DNA of 64,000 nucleotides from Sphingobacteriales bacterium (GTDB taxonomy: Bacteria; Bacteroidota; Bacteroidia; Chitinophagales; UBA2359). Positions within the stretch are counted from its first letter, which is position 1. Each line of letters opens with the position of its first letter. The notes beneath the pieces are model-generated. The model was not told where the DNA came from. It worked only from the letters and a program-made list of their open reading frames with translations, and did no database searches. Position numbers and translations under genes: made by a program. The DNA is taken from NCBI GenBank assembly GCA_016706405.1, contig JADJJT010000001.1, positions 1,491,501-1,555,500 on the forward strand. Direction: 5' to 3'. Shown piece by piece: positions 17,576-29,300 of the stretch.

Positions 17576-19072
17576 ATGATGAAAAAAAACTCAATATTAT
17601 TAATAGGTTTACTTGTGGCCTTAGCATCAACAACACAAGCACAAGTATGGACCCAAATTGGACAAAATATCAACGGAGAAGCAGCGGGCAACTTTTTGGG
17701 CACATCCACAAGCATAAGTTCAAACGGATCAATAGTAGCTATTGGTGCGCCTGCTAATAGCCAAAACGGTTTTAATGCCGGCCATGTTCGTATATACCAA
17801 AACCAAGGCGGAGCATGGACACAACTTGGTCAGGATATTGACGGTGAAGCAGCCTATGACGAATTTGGCTCAGCTGTAAGTATAAGTTCAGACGGGTCAA
17901 TAGTAGCTATTGGTGCCTTTGGTAACGACGGAAATGGTAGTTATGCTGGCCATGTGCGTGTTTACGAATATAAAGATGCAATATGGACACAAATAGGGCA
18001 AGATATTGACGGCGAAACTGCAGGAGACCAGTCAGGTACAGCAGTGAGTTTAAATTCAGACGGGACAATTGTCGCTATTGGCGCACCTTCGAATAGTGAA
18101 AATAATGCTTTTTCGGGCAATGTACGAGTTTATCAATATAACGGTGCGGCATGGATACAAATAGGGCAGGACATTGACGGCGAAGCAGCAACCGATTTTT
18201 CAGGTATAGCAGTAAGCTTAAGTTCAGACGGGTCAATTGTGGCTATTGGTGCTGATGCAAATGACGGAAACGGTTCTAATGCCGGACAAGTTCGTATTTA
18301 CCAAAATCAAAATGGAGAATGGACAAAAATAGGACAAGATATTGACGGTGAAGCAGCGGAAGACTACTCGGGTCGTGCTGTAAGTTTAAGTTCAGACGGG
18401 TCAATTGTGGCCATTGGTGCTGATGCAAATGACGGAAATGGTTCTAATGCCGGACAAGTGCGCATTTACCAAAACCAAGGCGGAACATGGACACAACTTG
18501 GCCAGGATATTGACGGCGAAGCAGCTGTTGACGGGTTTGGCTCTTCAGTAAGCATAAGTTCAGATGGGTCAATTGTGGCTATTAGCGCGCCTGAAAATGA
18601 CGGAAACGGCTCTTGGGCTGGCCATGTTAGAGTTTATGAAAACAAGGGCGGGGTTTGGCTTCAAACAGGGCAGGATATTGACGGCGAAACAGCAGAAGAC
18701 TATTTTGGCCGATCTGTAAGTTTAAGTTCAGATGGGTCAATTGTGGCTATCGGCGCTTCCGGAAATGATGGCAACGGATCTCTATCCGGACATTTGAAAA
18801 TTTATGCGAGTACTTCTGTAGGAGTTGAAACCCAGCAGCAGCCAAAATTTTTAATCTATCCTAATCCAACAAGTAACAGTATTAATTTAAAATTGGTTAC
18901 AAATGACATCAAAAAAATTACAATCTCAGATATAGTAGGAAGGCAACTATATGAAAAAATAAAATTACAACAAAACGAACAAATTGACCTATCTGGTTTT
19001 ACGCCTGGCATTTACTTAATTCAGTTTCAAACAAATAATCAAACGTTTGAAGCAAAAATACTGAAAGAATAA
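17576..19072 (+). CDS. Secreted seven-repeat (FG-GAP-like) beta-propeller protein with T9SS sorting domain
   Basis: A 498-residue exported protein. The signal peptide is MMKKNSILLIGLLVALASTT. Then come seven tandem repeats of about 56 residues (about residues 25-412), each reading W-x-x-x-GQDIDGE-A ... SSDGSIVAIGA-x-x-x-DGNGS ... G-x-VRVY. Seven such units are what one closed seven-bladed propeller needs. The end (IYPNPTSNSINL ... GIYLIQFQTNNQTFEAKIL) is a T9SS type-A sorting domain. I infer a cell-surface or released binding protein. The DNG/DGN loops may bind calcium. No catalytic residues seen. Confidence 0.87.
   Translation: MMKKNSILLIGLLVALASTTQAQVWTQIGQNINGEAAGNFLGTSTSISSNGSIVAIGAPANSQNGFNAGHVRIYQNQGGAWTQLGQDIDGEAAYDEFGSAVSISSDGSIVAIGAFGNDGNGSYAGHVRVYEYKDAIWTQIGQDIDGETAGDQSGTAVSLNSDGTIVAIGAPSNSENNAFSGNVRVYQYNGAAWIQIGQDIDGEAATDFSGIAVSLSSDGSIVAIGADANDGNGSNAGQVRIYQNQNGEWTKIGQDIDGEAAEDYSGRAVSLSSDGSIVAIGADANDGNGSNAGQVRIYQNQGGTWTQLGQDIDGEAAVDGFGSSVSISSDGSIVAISAPENDGNGSWAGHVRVYENKGGVWLQTGQDIDGETAEDYFGRSVSLSSDGSIVAIGASGNDGNGSLSGHLKIYASTSVGVETQQQPKFLIYPNPTSNSINLKLVTNDIKKITISDIVGRQLYEKIKLQQNEQIDLSGFTPGIYLIQFQTNNQTFEAKILKE
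17648..18812 (+). repeat. Tandem coding repeat, seven units of about 168 bp
   Basis: The seven propeller blades are also repeated at the DNA level. Units 4 and 5 share an almost unbroken run from SSDGSIVAIGADANDGNGSNAG through VRIYQNQ (about 18220-18310 and 18390-18480), which suggests recent duplication or gene conversion. The last unit is shortened. Confidence 0.85.
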
Positions 19073-19176
19073 ATAATAAACTTTGTAAGATAAAACTGAA
19101 GCAACAAAATATGCTATTTTTCTATCCGGATGATATGATTGATAATATTAGAGATTTTATATTTATTAATTTAGCA

Positions 19177-19184
19177 TATATTTG
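19177..19184 (+). promoter_or_regulatory. Possible -7 promoter element
   Basis: TATATTTG fits TAnnTTTG, 83 bases before the membrane-protein gene at 19267. Confidence 0.4.
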
Positions 19185-19266
19185 TTTTCATCAACAAACA
19201 TAAACATATAAAAAGGCAAAATATTTTGTGTCTTATAAATTACAATATAATAAATAATATTACAAC

Positions 19267-20055
19267 ATGAATCCTTTCAAACAAAGAAGCTCATTTCCAT
19301 CGAGTATTGTTACAGGGCTTGTAGGTTGGATTGGCTTTATTTTTATAGGCTCGCTAATTTTTGGCTTTAAAGTTCCATCCGAGATATTGTTGCTGCTTGG
19401 CCTTGCCTCTGCCTTGGTTCAGACTGTATTTTTACGGCTTACATTTTTTGTTTTACGAATGCACAAACATATTTTAATTGGTGCATTTTGGGGCTTAGTA
19501 ACGGCAGTCGGAATTTTTTACGCCACAACAGTATTTTATTCTAATTTAAAAACACATCAACTTTATTGGTTAATTATTTACGCTTATATTGGTGCCCCCG
19601 TAGGAGCGTTTTTGTCGTATTTTTATATCGATGATAAGAAGATATTTGATGCGGTGGATGGGCAAAAATCTGCTCCAGATTTTGGTCGAGATGCCCACTG
19701 GCTCGAGCCTTTCGGTTTTGGGGCAATTGCCTATTTGCTTGCCTTTTTTCCTTTCGCCCATTTTGACTTAACTGTTAATGTTTTTTTAGTTGGTGCAATG
19801 AGTGGCGTTTTTGCAGCAGGCGCAAGCCATTTTTCTCCCGACAAATGGAAGCAGTCTTTTATTGTTCTCGCCATTATTATTTTAGGGCTGGGCAGTTTAC
19901 AGGGTTGGCTAACGGGGTTTCTTTTTAGAGCCTATGCCGAACAGCTTTATACCAACAATTTAGTTCATGGTATAGCGGGCGGTGTAATTACCTATTTAAT
20001 GACGTTTCTTCGTGGGCGGCAACTAGCAAATAAAGAAGGAAAAGGCTCACTATAA
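19267..20055 (+). CDS. Polytopic membrane protein of unknown function
   Basis: A 262-residue protein I cannot assign to a family. It has about seven or eight hydrophobic segments (for example GLVGWIGFIFIGSLIFGF and LLLLGLASALVQTVFL near the start). A conserved-looking soluble loop in the middle (FDAVDGQKSAPDFGRDAHWLE, shortened) precedes PFGFGAIAYLLAFFPF. It ends in a short basic cytoplasmic tail. The next membrane-protein gene starts 20 bases downstream, so the two are probably one operon. Confidence 0.7.
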   Translation: MNPFKQRSSFPSSIVTGLVGWIGFIFIGSLIFGFKVPSEILLLLGLASALVQTVFLRLTFFVLRMHKHILIGAFWGLVTAVGIFYATTVFYSNLKTHQLYWLIIYAYIGAPVGAFLSYFYIDDKKIFDAVDGQKSAPDFGRDAHWLEPFGFGAIAYLLAFFPFAHFDLTVNVFLVGAMSGVFAAGASHFSPDKWKQSFIVLAIIILGLGSLQGWLTGFLFRAYAEQLYTNNLVHGIAGGVITYLMTFLRGRQLANKEGKGSL

Positions 20056-20075
20056 TTTTATTATATAATACAATA

Positions 20076-20525
20076 ATGTTACAACTAATTTGCCATATTT
20101 TACATATTGCCGCCACTTGTACCTCACTTGGAGGGCTGTTTTATTCCAGAATGGTTTTGCTACCCAATATGAGATATATTCCCCAAGAAGCAAGAGAACA
20201 ATACCTCAACAAAATGATTAAACGTTTTGCCTATATTAAATGGGCAGGTGTAATTGTAATAATTATAACCGGAATAATACAGTGGATTGACATTTACCCC
20301 AATATCAATATCGTAGATAAGTCAAAATACTTAATTGCATTTGCAATTAAAATGATTGGTGCATTAGGACTTTTTTCTATTACTTTTTTACTTGCGCTAC
20401 CCAACGAAAAGCTGAAAGGAATGCAGCAACACAGAGCTTTTTGGGCAGGTGTTAATATTTTTTGTGCGCTAACTATATTAATTGGAGCAGCCCTAATGAG
20501 GGCAACACGCAACGGGCAGCTATAA
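20076..20525 (+). CDS. Small four-helix membrane protein, CopD/DUF2269-like
   Basis: A 149-residue protein with four predicted transmembrane helices. The first helix has LQLICHILHIAATCTSLGG with two histidines, and the last loop has QQHRAFWAGVNI, a pattern shared by CopD/DUF2269-type membrane proteins that may bind haem or copper. The assignment is loose. It follows the unassigned membrane gene by 20 bases and is likely cotranscribed with it. Confidence 0.65.
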   Translation: MLQLICHILHIAATCTSLGGLFYSRMVLLPNMRYIPQEAREQYLNKMIKRFAYIKWAGVIVIIITGIIQWIDIYPNINIVDKSKYLIAFAIKMIGALGLFSITFLLALPNEKLKGMQQHRAFWAGVNIFCALTILIGAALMRATRNGQL

Positions 20526-20670
20526 ACTAAAACAAACGGTAACAGAACGCCGCGTGAGTAGCTAATATTTGAGCAAATTACTTGTTTTACCCATTCTATA
20601 AATCACTTCTTTATTCAATTAATAAAACACATTTCAGTTAAAGAATCCAGAAAAAGCAGGGTTGCAAGTT

Positions 20671-22425
20671 TCATCGTTTAAACTTTAAAAAAACAGCCCA
20701 GCCCAATAAGCACAAAGTCAAAAATAGTGCCATCCGGCTTAAATAATCGCCAAAGCGGGCATATATCGTTATGGTGTCGTTAGCTAAAATAGTATCTTTA
20801 ATTGCCGCTGCCATCCACCAGGGTTGGGGCTGTAGTATATTGCCGCGCTGATTTACAAAACACGATGTGCCGGTATTAGCTGAGCGGGCAATACTTCGCC
20901 GCGTTTCAATGGCACGTAACGAGGCATAGGCTGCATGTTGTTTATACCCTGGTGTTTTACCCCACCACCCGTCGTTAGTAATAATAAAAATTAAATTGGC
21001 ACCGCGCCGTATATATTCGGTTACATATTCGCCGTAAATACTTTCGTAACAAATAACGGGGGCAACGCCAATGCTGTCGGTGTTAAAAAATACGCTCCGA
21101 TGTGCCTGTGTACCCCTGCTGCCCGATATGCCCTCTAACTGTACTGCCAAGGGTTCTAAAAATTTGAACACGCCAGGGTAAGGCATCCGCTCTGAGCCGG
21201 GTACCAATTTCGATTTGTGATAGTACTGTAATCGCTGCGAGGTGTCTATTTGTATGGCCGAGTTATACACATCGTAGGCGCGGTTTGTGTTTTTGAAAAC
21301 CCGTGCCGTTGGACTTTCGTTTACGTTGTCGTATAATTTAAACGGCTCGAAACCTGCAACCAACGCCGTTTGTGGGTATTTACGCAAAAAATTGCGCAGG
21401 TATAAAATTTCCGGATGCGTTTGAAGGTCGGCTAACCAAAAACGGTCGTTATTTGGTATCGAGGTCTCGGGCCAAACTAAATAATCTACTTTCCGGAGGT
21501 TTTTGCTCTCGTTTACACTGCTTGAATCAACCTCCAAAACCTGCGCCGATAAGCGCAAAAATTTTTCCATTTGTTGCCCCATTGTCCGGCTGTCAAATTT
21601 TTCATTCCAAGGGTCAATATTTGGTTGCACCACGCCAACGGTTACCGGGCGGCCATGCTCTTGGTAAGTAAAATAACGTATTAACGAGGCTGTTACTGGC
21701 AATACTAACAATAATAGTATTAGCCCGAGGCGTTTTTGCCCCCATTTTTTATCCGGATATTGCTGCTGCGCTTTTGTAGTTTGGTAGCGTTGCCAGGCAT
21801 CGAACACTAAAACGTTAATTATTAGTACCCACAGCGTACCTCCGGATGTGCCCGTTACCTCGTACCATTGAATAAGGGCTGGGAATTGCGCGAAGGAATT
21901 GCCCAAATTAAGCCAAGGAAAAGACAGCTCCCATTTTTGATGCAAAAACTCAAAACTCATCCAGGTAGCCACAAAAATTACAGCCCACCACTTTTGCCCA
22001 AGCCTGTGCTTAATACCATGGTATGCCAGTAATGGAAAACTCATAAAAAGCGAGTTTAATACAAAAGCCATAACACCGCCCCATAAGCTTGCATTTTTAA
22101 TCCACCACGTATCTAATAAATTCCACAGCAAAAAATACAAATACCCCCATAAAAACAAACGCATGTACCTTGTTTTTGTAGGGTGCTGTCCGCCTTGATT
22201 GGCAATGTGGTTTTCCAAAGCTAACAAAGGCACAAAGCCAATAAAAACTAAAGGTATTAACGGCAAAGGAGGCCAGCAAAGCCACAATAAAACGGGGCCA
22301 AGCAAACATAAAAATAATCGGTATTGCCAGTTTTTCATCAGATAACAACACAAAAAATACAAAACTAAAAGTGCTACAAGCGCAAATATACTTACAATAA
22401 ACCAAACATTGGCCTTAGTTGGCAA
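20671..22425 (-). CDS. lnt: Apolipoprotein N-acyltransferase
   Basis: A 584-residue inner-membrane enzyme that adds the third acyl chain to lipoproteins. About six hydrophobic segments (residues 1-240) precede a nitrilase-like domain. The Glu-Lys-Cys triad is visible: VWPETSIPN (about 325), YHKSKLVPGSERMPYPG (about 400) and PVICYESIYG (about 460). A closing transmembrane helix sits at the very C-terminus. Length is slightly above the usual 500-550. Several lipoproteins in this window would be its substrates. Transcribed divergently from the superoxide dismutase gene. Confidence 0.92.
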   Translation of the reverse strand: MPTKANVWFIVSIFALVALLVLYFLCCYLMKNWQYRLFLCLLGPVLLWLCWPPLPLIPLVFIGFVPLLALENHIANQGGQHPTKTRYMRLFLWGYLYFLLWNLLDTWWIKNASLWGGVMAFVLNSLFMSFPLLAYHGIKHRLGQKWWAVIFVATWMSFEFLHQKWELSFPWLNLGNSFAQFPALIQWYEVTGTSGGTLWVLIINVLVFDAWQRYQTTKAQQQYPDKKWGQKRLGLILLLLVLPVTASLIRYFTYQEHGRPVTVGVVQPNIDPWNEKFDSRTMGQQMEKFLRLSAQVLEVDSSSVNESKNLRKVDYLVWPETSIPNNDRFWLADLQTHPEILYLRNFLRKYPQTALVAGFEPFKLYDNVNESPTARVFKNTNRAYDVYNSAIQIDTSQRLQYYHKSKLVPGSERMPYPGVFKFLEPLAVQLEGISGSRGTQAHRSVFFNTDSIGVAPVICYESIYGEYVTEYIRRGANLIFIITNDGWWGKTPGYKQHAAYASLRAIETRRSIARSANTGTSCFVNQRGNILQPQPWWMAAAIKDTILANDTITIYARFGDYLSRMALFLTLCLLGWAVFLKFKR

Positions 22426-22612
22426 AACATAATTGGCTAACTAATACTGAATTTATACTAAACAGTTTTACTATCTAATTGTTATATACCAAGAAAGCAA
22501 GCAAATAACTTAGGAAACTCATTTTAAACGCTGTTTTTGCTTTACGCTTAACTTGTTCAATTCTACTCAATTAATCACAATATAAATAACTTTTTAAATC
22601 GTCAATTATTTT

Positions 22613-23218
22613 ATGGCCTTTCAATTAGCCCCCCTGCCATACGCTTTTAATGCGTTAGAACCCCATATTGATGCCCGCACCATGGAAATTCACCATGGTA
22701 AACACCACGCAGCCTACACCAACAACCTTAACGCTGCCATTGCCGGCACCCCCAACGAGGGGAAAACCATCGAAGAATTATTACAAGTAGCCGGCAGCAG
22801 CCCCGCTATACGCAACAACGGCGGCGGATACTTTAATCACAACCTTTTTTGGAACACCATGTCGCCAAATGGCGGCGGCCAACCTAACGGCAATTTAGCA
22901 ACCGCTATTAATACTGCCTTTGGCTCGTTCGATGAATTTAAAAAACAATTTGCCGCTGCTGCTACCACCCGCTTCGGCTCGGGCTGGGCATGGCTTGGCG
23001 TAAAACCCGATGGCAGCCTCTGCGTTTGTTCAACTGCCAACCAAGATAACCCACTAATGGATATAGCCGAATGTAAATGCCAGCCAATTTTGGGCTTAGA
23101 TGTTTGGGAACATGCCTACTACTTAAATTACCAAAACCGCCGCCCCGACTATATTAATGCTTGGTGGAGCGTAGTAGATTGGAGTGCTGTTGCCAAATTA
23201 TATGAAGCAGCCTGCTAA
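22613..23218 (+). CDS. sodA: Superoxide dismutase, Mn type
   Basis: A 201-residue Fe/Mn superoxide dismutase that converts superoxide to oxygen and hydrogen peroxide. Metal ligands are in IHHGKHHAAYTNNL (His about 27), FNHNLFW (His about 80) and DVWEHAYY (Asp and His about 163-167). The glycine run NNGGGYFNHN together with the glutamine in STANQDNPL is the arrangement of manganese enzymes; iron enzymes carry the glutamine earlier. No signal peptide, hence cytoplasmic. It ends about 60 bases before a strong bidirectional terminator. Confidence 0.92.
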   Translation: MAFQLAPLPYAFNALEPHIDARTMEIHHGKHHAAYTNNLNAAIAGTPNEGKTIEELLQVAGSSPAIRNNGGGYFNHNLFWNTMSPNGGGQPNGNLATAINTAFGSFDEFKKQFAAAATTRFGSGWAWLGVKPDGSLCVCSTANQDNPLMDIAECKCQPILGLDVWEHAYYLNYQNRRPDYINAWWSVVDWSAVAKLYEAAC

Positions 23219-23280
23219 TTATTAATAGTACGTAGTTGTCTGCGCGTAATTTTCGCTGAACTAATATCCTAAAAAAATAA

Positions 23281-23310
23281 TCCCTCGCTGGTTTGCCAGC
23301 GAGGGATTTT
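23281..23310. terminator. Bidirectional rho-independent terminator
   Basis: The stem TCCCTCGCTGG / CCAGCGAGGGA is 11 perfect pairs with a TTTG loop. It is followed by TTTT on the plus side and preceded by AAAAAAATAA, giving a U-tract on the minus side. It serves sodA (plus) and the giant adhesin gene (minus). Confidence 0.92.
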
Positions 23311-23358
23311 CTCATGTAAAGAGAACCTTTTTCACACAATTTAGGCTCTGTTAATTAT

Positions 23359-26300
23359 TTAACGCAACAAAGTAATATTTCCTTTTATATCGCGGGTAAC
23401 ACCGTCGGCAAAATAAATTTTCGCCTGCACTACATAAGTACCAACCTCGCAGTTATGGCCTTTAAACTCTCCATTCCAACCTTCGGTTGGCAACAATCCG
23501 TTACCTTCAAACATTAACTCACCCCAACGGTTATAAACCAACATATCGAGTTTGGCAATATTTGCGCCCAGCGGTATAAATACATCGTTTATATTATCGT
23601 TGTTTGGTGTAAACGCGTTAGGCAGCACCACCACATTTTCAACCGACACATTAATAGTAATTTCGTTGCCTTCAACGCAAGGCGAGTCCGACATTACAAG
23701 ATAAGTGGTAGTAGCTGTGGGGGTGGCAATTGGGTCGGGGCAATCGGTACAACTTAGGGTAGGGTCAGTTTGCCAGTTTAAACCAACATTAGGACCTGTT
23801 ACCGTTAATTGGGTAGTTTGACCTAATAATATATCTGTGCTACTGGCCGATATTTCTAATTTTCCGGAGGTGTTAACGGTAACTACTACTTCGTCAGATA
23901 CTTTATTATTGCAAGCATCCCATCCGGATAACTGTAAGGTGTAAACCCCTGCTGCTAAAGGCGTAAATCCGGTTAATAAAGTTGTTTCAGCGTCAAAAGT
24001 TCCGCCATCTGAAGTTTCCCAAAGCAACGTGCTGGCCGTACCATTGGTTACTAATCCGTTTAATTGTGCAATTTCTCCTTCGCAAATGGTAATATCGTTG
24101 CCAGCGCTAAGGGATAAATTGGGTGTGCTTAGGGTAGTTGAGCCAGTTGCAACGCAATCGGGCGTGCCATCTGCATTTGCATCGGGCGTGCCAACCATAT
24201 AAGCCATCCAATTAGTAGTTGTTGCTCCTACGGCTGGCGTTGGCCCCCACGAGTTATCGGGCTGTTGATACATTATGGTGATACTGCCATTTGCGCAACT
24301 GCTTGCAACATTTAACTTACAAACATCGGGCTGTGTAATAGCATCCGGATTTGCATAAACCGTAATCGTTAGTGTTCCGGCGGCAACATTTGGCCCGGCA
24401 TTACAAATAATGCCCAAATAAACTGTAACAACATCGGGCGTACAATTGTCGCCGTTGTAAACGTATGCTGCGGGTGTTAACTGAGCAGTTAGGGCGGCAT
24501 CGCTAAACCACGCCATTCCTGCATATTGGCCGTCAGCATCGGTATAGGCAACCATGCTCTCGTAAGTGGCAAAATTGGTAATCGCATCGCCATCGCAAAT
24601 ACTAATATCGGCGGCAAGTGGGGTAGTTACAAGGGGGCAATCAAGGTTACAAGCATAATTTACGTCAAAAACCTCATTAAAGCATCCGGTTGAAATAGTG
24701 AACGTAGCCGTACCGGCATCGCCCGGATTTAGGGTTGAAGGCAAATTAGCCGGTGGCGTAATTACATACTCGGCACAAGGTGCAGTAATTGAAGGCACAA
24801 TACAATTTCCTTGCGTTACAACTAAAACTGCCGGACTATAGTATGGATGAATAGCAACTGTTCCGGCAGGTATTGTTTGGGCAGGTGCACCAGGGTCTAA
24901 ACAAGTAAATACTACATCGTAAACTTCGGTTACCACATCACAATCATCGGCCTGGGCGGCAAATGAATGGCTTAATCCGGTTGCACCTGCAATATTAACC
25001 CCATTTACACGCCATTGCAAACTGTAATCAACGCCAAGCACCGCCGTGGCAGGCACTATATTTACCGAAAGAGTAATATTATCATTGCTACAGGCATCGG
25101 CAGGGGCACTTTGGCTAATAGATGCTGTTGGGCATATTTTTCCACACGAGTAGGGCACCGTTACCGACTGGCTAAAGCAAGTGCTTCCGGCAAAACTAAC
25201 AGTCCATTCGGCTGTTCCGCTATCGCCTGGATTTAGCACCGAAGGTACATTTACAGGCGTAATCACATAGTTAGCACAAGTAGTTGTTATAGTTGGAATT
25301 ACACAATCAAGCGAAGTAGTGCTTACTAAACTGGCATCAAATGCCGGATAAATAGTAATATTAATATTGCCGGCAGCCACCGGATTGGGTTGTGCAAGGC
25401 AACTTGCCCCCAAATAAAGGGCTTTGGTATCGGCAGTGCAGTTGTTGGGGCCATTAAAATTGTAAAACGCATTCGTTACCATTGTTGTTAGGGCGGCATC
25501 GGTAAACCATCCTATTCCGGTTAAATTAGCTGGTTGGTCAACAATTAATAAGGCCTCATAACTACTTAAATCAGGTATATTGCCATCGCATAAACTCAAC
25601 GAACCAGAGGTCCCCTGCGTTACAGCAAAACACAAAGTACAATCAATTACCGAAACAGTTATAGTGGCCGGTGTGGTACAAGGTGCCGAGGGTGTAAATG
25701 TTAAAGTATAAGTACCAACAGTTACGCTGGCAGGGTCAAACATATTGCCGGCAACACCACTACCCGACCAGGTTCCGGCGGGATAAGCGGCATCTATAAA
25801 GGCACTCAAGTTTAAAACTGCACCATTATCGCATTGGGCGGGCGGCGTGGTTAAGGCTGGCGTTATAGGGGCATTTACGGTTATAGATACTTGAACAGAC
25901 TGGGTACAAGCAGCACTTGGCGTATAGGTTAAATTAATTATTCCATTCCCGGCAATACTTGGGTTAAACATATTGCCCGATACGCCTGCTCCGCTCCAGT
26001 TGCCCGGAAGCAACGGGTCGGCATAAGCCGTAAGGTCAAGTGGCGAATCGGTTTGGCAAACACTAGGCAATGCGCCGGGGCTTGGAACTTCGGGGGCCAA
26101 CACTTCAATTGATATAGTAGCTGGCAAGCCACATCCGCCGCTGGGCGTAAATGTAAGTGTAAAAGTGCCTACCCCTGCAATGCTGGGGTCAAAATTAGTG
26201 CCGCTAACGCCCACACCGCTCCACGAGCCACTATATTTGGCATCTTCGTATGGAGTTAAGCTAAAGGCGGCAGCCGAAATACATATTGGGACCGGAGTGG

Positions 26301-29300
26301 TAAGTGCTGGAATTCCGGTATCATTTACTACCATGTTAATTGTTGTAGGCACACCGCAAGTACCTGCCGGTGGGTTAGTAGGTGTAAACGTAAGCGTATA
26401 AGTGCCAGCACCTAAGGCCGAAGGGTCAAACTGGGTGCCGCTAACCCCGGGGCCGCTCCAGTTACCCGCATCTACGGCATAAGGCGTTAAATTAACTGGT
26501 GCTGCATTGGCGCAAACAGGGTTAGGCGTGCCAACTATGGGTTGCCAATTGGCATATACATCAATTTCAATGACAGTCGAGTCGCTGCAATCTCCTACAG
26601 GCTCAAAAGCCAGTTTAAAGGTTCCGGGGCCGGTAAGTAACGGCCACCATTCGTTGCCCAGCACTCCAAGGCCAATCCACGTTCCGGTATAATTGGGGTC
26701 GCCATAAGGTGTTAGGTCAAGAGGTGGGTCTGTTTCGCACATGGGCGGCGGAATGATAATATTGGGCTTTCCAAATGGATTAACGATAAATATAACTGAA
26801 GCCGGAGATTTGCAAGCACCTACAGGCGAGAAAGTAACAGTATGTACGCCTGGTCCGGCTAATGAGGGTATAAATTTTCCGGATGAAACACCTACGCCAC
26901 CCCAAAATCCCATAAATCCGGGGTCAGCAATAGTTGATAAGTCAAAAGGCAAATCATCTTCACACAAAAACACAGGTGGTGTGCCCAATACCGGCGTACC
27001 GCTTTGGTTTACCACTACATTAATAGTTGCGCTTTGCGCGCACAAACCTACCGGAGTAAACGTAAGGGTATGCGTACCAGCCCCAGCCGTAGCCGGGTCA
27101 AAAGAAGTACCCGATACGCCAAGACCGCTCCATGTGCCAATATAGTTGGCATCATCGTATGCTGTTAAATCTATGGCTGCATCGGCAGTACAAAGGTTGG
27201 CTATGGGCAATAAAACCGGGGTGCCAGTTGGACTTACTATAATATTAATGGTTGCAGGCAAATTACAAGCACCTATTGGTGTAAAGGTAACTGTAATACT
27301 GCCAGTTCCTGCCATTGCAGGGTCAAACATAGTGCCTGCTACACCAGGGCCGCTCCAAGTACCCGTAAAGCCTGCATCTTCTAATGTCTTTAAGTCAATA
27401 GCGGCATCGGTGGTGCATAGCACCGGCGGGCTACCCAATACAGGCGTAGCTGATAGCACCACATTAACCGTTATACTTGCGTTTTCGCCGCAAGCACCCG
27501 AGGGGTCAAAAGTTAAAACGTGGCTGCCTGCTCCGGCTATGGCGGGGTCAAAAGTGGTACCTGTTACACCGGGGCCACTCCATGTGCCGGCAAAACTATT
27601 ATCATCGTATAGGGTAAGGTTAAGTGGGGCGCTATTGGTGCAAAGGTCGGCAGGCTGCAACAGTATGGGTATGCCATTAGGATTTACAACAACGTTAATA
27701 CTATCGGGTCGCAGACATCCGGTGCCGGTTGGTGTATAAACCACCCAGTTACTGCCACTGTTTCCTAATGATGGGTCAAAAGTGTCGCCGCTAATTACAC
27801 CAGGGCCACTCCAAGTACCGGGTAAATTTGCATCTGCAAACGGAGTTAGGTTTAAGTTGGGGTCGCCTTGGCAAAGTGGCGGTGGCGTTGTTAATATAGG
27901 TTTAATTAAAGGTTTCACTTCAATGCTTGGATTAACCGCCTCAATACAACTTCCATCGGGGGTAAATAATAAAGTATGGATGCCTACACCAGCAATAACC
28001 GGCGAAAACTTATTTCCGGAAACCCCCACACCCGACCAGGCGCCGGTTAAGTTGGCATCTATATATTTCATTAAATCTATAGGCAAATCATCGGCGCATA
28101 ATTCAGGGAAGGGTTTAACTGTTGGTGTTATTTTATCTACTACAAACAAAGTATCAGTAACGGGAATGGTACAGTCGCCATCGGGAGTAAAGGTAAGTAT
28201 GTGCGATCCTTGCCCCGCCAAAGCCGGGTCAAACATATCGTTTGCTACGCCGGTGCCACTCCAAGTACCAACAAAATTAGGGTCGGTGTAGAGGGCTAAG
28301 TCAACAATAGGGTCGCTTTCGCACAAAGTGGGCAAAGATGGGTTTTGCGGTATTTGCATGGGGAACACCATAAACGTAGCATCAACAGGTACGGGGCAAA
28401 CGCCTCCGGGGGTATAAGTTAAGTTTATGATACCGCCATTAGGGAAGGTAGCGGGGTCAAAACTATTGCCACTAACGCCCATACCACTCCATGTTCCCGG
28501 AAGGTTGGCATCACTAAACGGTGTTAAATCCAAAAGAGGATCTTCGGCACATAAGTCGGGTATAGTGCCCAAAACAGGTACAGGTGCGGGCAATACTTCT
28601 ATATCAAAAGAAACGGGATTGCTGCACCCACCGCCGGGCGTAAATGTAATGGTGTAAATGCCTGTTCCGGCAATATCCGGATAAAAATAGGTTCCAGAGA
28701 CACCTGTTCCGCTCCATGTTCCACCAAAATTCGGATCGCCGTAGGCATCTAAATCAACCGGATTGTCGAAGGGGCATACCGGAGCGGGTTGGCCTAAAAC
28801 GGGTGTTGTGGAAGGATTTACCTTCATAATAACAACCGTAGGCATGGGGCAAACATCGGGCGGAATATTAGTAGAGGTAAAGGTTAAATTAAAACTACCT
28901 GCCCCGGTTAAAGCCGCGTCAAAAGTGTTGCCACCAGTAACACCAGTGCCACTCCAAGTACCGGGCGAGGCGTATTGCATTAAGTCAACCGGTGGATTGT
29001 CTGCACATATTGGTGTTGGCGTTATTACAGTGGGCTGCCATAACGGATTAACCTGTACTATAACTGTTGCCGGAAACTCGCAAAAACCGCTTGGCGTAAA
29101 GGTAAGGGTATGTTGACCTACTCCTGCTATTGCGGGGTCAAAACTGCTTCCCGACACACCCGCACCAGACCAAACTCCGGAAAAATTAATATCTTCTAAG
29201 GTAGTTAAGTCAAGGGGGGCACTGTCTTCGCAAAGTACGGGCGGGGTTAATAACGAAGGCGTTATTGCCGCTATAACATTTACACTTACACTGGCATTAA

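Noticed and set aside
17335..17757. 140-codon frame before the propeller gene
   Set aside because: Overlaps the real gene out of frame and has no signal or domain.
26741..29116. Several long plus-strand open frames inside the giant adhesin gene
   Set aside because: They run antisense through the 225-bp repeat array, have periodic low-complexity sequence with no start context, and owe their openness to repeat composition.
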